Assembly: GCF_022829445.1 (NCBI RefSeq)
Contig: NZ_JAKSXY010000083.1
Coordinates: 124,001-188,000 of the forward strand
Direction of reading: 5' to 3'
DNA: 64,000 nucleotides
Origin: Methylobacterium sp. J-068
GTDB taxonomy: Bacteria > Pseudomonadota > Alphaproteobacteria > Rhizobiales > Beijerinckiaceae
Of the stretch, positions 61,557 through 64,000 are shown piece after piece. The notes below the pieces were generated by a model. That model searched no databases. It was not told the origin of the DNA and saw only the letters and a program-made list of their open reading frames with translations. The first letter of the stretch is position 1; every line of letters starts with the position of its first letter. Position numbers and translations under genes: made by a program.

Positions 61557-63623
61557 ATGAGCGCGATAACGAGGCACGGGCCCTGGGCCCTGGTGGGAGC
61601 GTTGGGAGCCGCAGCGCTCGCCATCGTCGCGACGACGCGCGGCGAAACCGTGAACGCCCTCTGGATCGTGGTCGCGGCGGTCTGCATCTACCTGATCGCC
61701 TACCGGTACTACTCGCTCTTCATTTCCGAAAAGGTCATGCGGCTCGACGACCGGCGCCCGACGCCGGCCCATGTCCACAATGATGGCCTCGACTACGTCC
61801 CGACCAACCGCAACGTCCTGTTCGGCCACCACTTCGCCGCCATCGCGGGCGCCGGTCCCCTGGTCGGCCCCGTGCTCGCCGCGCAGATGGGCTACCTGCC
61901 GGGCCTGCTCTGGATCCTGGCCGGCGTTGTGCTGGCGGGCGCGGTGCAGGACTTCATGGTCCTCTTCATTTCGATGCGCCGTGACGGCCGCTCGCTCGGC
62001 GAGCTGATCCGTTCCGAACTCGGGACCATTCCGGGCGTGATCGCACTGTTCGGCACCTTCATGATCATGGTGATCCTGCTCGCGGTGCTCGCGATGATCG
62101 TCGTGAAGGCCCTGGCCGAGAGCCCGTGGGGCACCTTCACCGTCGCGGCGACGATCCCGATCGCGATGCTGATGGGCCTCTATGCCCGCTACATCCGTCC
62201 GGGCAAGGTCGGCGAGGTCTCCATCATCGGCTTCGTGCTGCTGATGCTGGCCATCGTCTACGGCGGCAACGTCGCGGCCGACCCGTACTGGGGTCCGTTC
62301 TTCACCTTCACCGGCACGCAGCTGTGCTGGCTTCTGATCGGCTACGGCTTCGTCGCCTCCATCCTGCCGGTCTGGCTCCTGCTCGCCCCGCGCGACTATC
62401 TCTCGACCTTCCTCAAGATCGGCACGATCGTCGGCCTCGCGCTCGGCATCGCCTACGTCGCCCCGCACATGCGGATGCCGGCCGTGACCAAGTTCGTCGA
62501 CGGCAGCGGTCCGGTCTGGGCCGGGTCTCTGTTCCCGTTCCTGTTCATCACCATCGCCTGCGGCGCGGTCTCGGGTTTCCACGCCCTGATCTCCTCGGGC
62601 ACCAGCCCCAAGCTGATCGACCGTGAGTCGGACGCCCGCTTCATCGGCTACGGCGGCATGCTCATGGAGAGCTTCGTGGCCGTGATGGCGCTGGTCTCCG
62701 CCAGCGTGATCGAGCCGGGCATCTACTTCACCATGAACTCGCCGGCCGGCCTCGTGGGCACCACGCCCGAGAGCGCCGCCGCCGCGGTGACCAAGCTCGA
62801 CCCGGCCTTCACGATCACGGCGGCCGAGATCGCCCAGACCGCCGTGGATGTCGGCGAGCACTCGATCATCTCACGCGCCGGCGGCGCGCCGACCCTCGCG
62901 GTGGGCATGGCGCACATCATCTCCTCGGCCATCGGCGGCAAGGCGATGATGGCGTTCTGGTACCACTTCGCCATCCTGTTCGAGGCCCTGTTCATCCTGA
63001 CCGCCGTCGATGCGGGAACCCGAGCCGGGCGCTTCATGCTGCAGGACCTGCTCGGGTTGGTCTCGCCGACGTTCAAGGACACGACGGCCTGGGCGCCCAG
63101 CATCCTTGCCACCGCCCTGTGCGTCGGCGCCTGGGGCTACTTCCTCTACCAGGGCGTCACCGATCCGCTGGGCGGCATCTACACCCTCTGGCCGCTGTTC
63201 GGCATCTCCAACCAGATGCTGGCCGCCGTCGCCCTGACGCTCGCCACGGTGGTGATCTTCAAGATGAAGCGTGAGCGCTACGCCTTCGTCACGATCATCC
63301 CGACCGTGTGGCTGTGCATCTGCACGCTCACCGCCGGCTGGCAGAAGATCTTCTCGGCGGATCCGAAGATCGGCTTCCTCTCGCATGCCGACCGGTTCTC
63401 GGCCGCGATCGCCGAGAACAAGGTGCTCGCGCCGGCCAAGAACATGGCCGACATGCACAAGATCGTCTTCAACGACCGGATCGACGCGGCGCTGGCGGTG
63501 ATGTTCGTCGGCCTCGTCCTGGCCATCGCCACCTTCGGCGTCATGGCCTGCCTCAAGGCCTACCGGGCCGATCGCTGGACCGCCCTCGAGAGCGGCGGCC
63601 CGGCCGTGGTTCCGGCGGAGTAA
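61557..63623 (+). CDS. cstA: Carbon starvation protein A (peptide/pyruvate transporter)
   Basis: A 688-residue membrane protein with about 16-18 helices. Signatures are VYLIAYRYYSLFISEKVMRL-like (here CIYLIAYRYYSLFISEKVMR), GHHFAAIAGAGPLVGPVLAA, GAVQDFMVLFISMRRDGRSL, ACGAVSGFHALISSGTSPKL and DAGTRAGRFMLQDLLG. In E. coli CstA takes up peptides and, with its small partner, pyruvate under starvation. The ybdD-type partner follows 5 bases after the stop. No sensor genes for pyruvate are in the window. Confidence 0.95.
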   Translation: MSAITRHGPWALVGALGAAALAIVATTRGETVNALWIVVAAVCIYLIAYRYYSLFISEKVMRLDDRRPTPAHVHNDGLDYVPTNRNVLFGHHFAAIAGAGPLVGPVLAAQMGYLPGLLWILAGVVLAGAVQDFMVLFISMRRDGRSLGELIRSELGTIPGVIALFGTFMIMVILLAVLAMIVVKALAESPWGTFTVAATIPIAMLMGLYARYIRPGKVGEVSIIGFVLLMLAIVYGGNVAADPYWGPFFTFTGTQLCWLLIGYGFVASILPVWLLLAPRDYLSTFLKIGTIVGLALGIAYVAPHMRMPAVTKFVDGSGPVWAGSLFPFLFITIACGAVSGFHALISSGTSPKLIDRESDARFIGYGGMLMESFVAVMALVSASVIEPGIYFTMNSPAGLVGTTPESAAAAVTKLDPAFTITAAEIAQTAVDVGEHSIISRAGGAPTLAVGMAHIISSAIGGKAMMAFWYHFAILFEALFILTAVDAGTRAGRFMLQDLLGLVSPTFKDTTAWAPSILATALCVGAWGYFLYQGVTDPLGGIYTLWPLFGISNQMLAAVALTLATVVIFKMKRERYAFVTIIPTVWLCICTLTAGWQKIFSADPKIGFLSHADRFSAAIAENKVLAPAKNMADMHKIVFNDRIDAALAVMFVGLVLAIATFGVMACLKAYRADRWTALESGGPAVVPAE

Positions 63624-63628
63624 GCACC

Positions 63629-63853
63629 ATGGCGCTGTCGTCGGCGGAATTGCGCGATCGTCTGAAGACTTTCTCGAAATGCGTCTGCGACGGCGCCCGC
63701 CTCATGGTGGGGCAGGGCGACTACGAGGTCTACGCCGCCCATATCCGCAAGACCCACGCGGATCAGGAGCCGATGAGCGAGCGGGAGTTCTTCCGGAACC
63801 GGGAGAACGCACGTTTCGGCGTCGGCAACCGCAGCGGGTTCCGCTGCTGCTGA
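63629..63853 (+). CDS. YbdD/YjiX family small protein
   Basis: A 74-residue protein, the usual partner of CstA. Family features are RLMVGQGDYEVYAAHIRKTH, DQEPMSEREFFRNRENARFG and the Cys-ended C-terminus GFRCC. The ATG lies 5 bases after the cstA stop, so both are translated together. In E. coli the pairs CstA/YbdD and BtsT/YjiX are needed together for pyruvate uptake. Confidence 0.94.
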   Translation: MALSSAELRDRLKTFSKCVCDGARLMVGQGDYEVYAAHIRKTHADQEPMSEREFFRNRENARFGVGNRSGFRCC

Positions 63854-64000
63854 TCGCGTGACCGTCGTGTTTGGCGCTTCCTGATCGGGGCGCCGTGCCC
63901 CTGTGTCGCGCAGGGCTCGCGCGATGCGGCATTCATCCGGAAACAAAACACCTGCATGCAGTATCCATGCGGCGCGGCGCCACGGCTGCGTCGCTCGCTC
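63854..64000. other. Window tail after ybdD
   Basis: 147 bases with no gene. A small hairpin GGGGC (63887-63891) and GCCCC (63897-63901) could be part of the terminator of cstA-ybdD. The 3' edge is cut by the window. Confidence 0.4.

Overview
The window is high-GC DNA that fits an alphaproteobacterium of the order Hyphomicrobiales, most likely a Methylobacterium/Methylorubrum-type organism. This is inferred from gene content: RNase E with an acidic insert in its S1 domain, rne/amiC/mrcA, glyA-nrdR-rib-nusB-thiL, a K+-independent H+-pyrophosphatase, plsX-fabH-ihfA-merR, a complex I NDUFS4-like subunit, HWE histidine kinases and a NepR-like ORF. It is ordinary chromosome with no intact phage, insertion sequence or CRISPR array. 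The only clear mobile-DNA trace is a small decayed patch beside tRNA-Ser.

Layout. 1-5.4 kb: 5' part of rne (minus), then amiC and mrcA (cell-wall hydrolysis and synthesis). 5.4-10.3 kb: a TetR regulator divergent from a DUF2306 membrane protein, then a minus-strand putative copper-handling cluster (DUF2946-like protein, a YcnI/DUF1775-PCuAC fusion, a TonB-dependent receptor). 10.5-20.2 kb: an L,D-transpeptidase, then glyA, nrdR, ribD, ribE, ribH, nusB and thiL, with a lower-GC family 2 glycosyltransferase separating ribE from ribH. 20.3-24.4 kb: hppA (minus) and an Old Yellow Enzyme.

24.5-30.1 kb is a signalling block: GAF-PAS HWE kinase, HAD phosphatase, a 72-residue NepR-like ORF and a PAS-rich hybrid kinase. 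30.1-35.9 kb: bamE (minus), cytochrome bc1 chaperone, DUF177, plsX, fabH, ihfA, merR and a small secreted protein. 36.2-41.4 kb: the prkA-yeaH-spoVR stress module with a 35-codon membrane ORF behind it. 41.4-46.8 kb: complex I accessory subunit, tRNA-Pro, PilZ protein, a miniature flagellar-rod-like protein, a GST, a divergent MBL-fold protein/glycosyltransferase pair and a rhodanese. 46.9-51.4 kb: an RND efflux adaptor and pump. 51.6-52.8 kb: decayed island DNA next to tRNA-Ser(GCT). 53.1-59.2 kb: acyl-CoA ligase, soluble chemoreceptor, membrane HWE kinase and a SelW-like protein. 59.3-63.9 kb: lemA, two TPM-domain genes, cstA and ybdD, running into a short unannotated tail.

The most distinctive non-gene signal is a dispersed repeat with five copies here. 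Each starts with a palindrome placed at or a few bases after a stop codon and, where the roughly 110-base tail is present, it follows in the same direction relative to the upstream gene. Other points of interest are the interrupted riboflavin operon, the NepR-like ORF without a PhyR partner, and the miniature rod-like protein. No wholly new multi-gene system is evident; the more unusual candidates are listed with their uncertainties.
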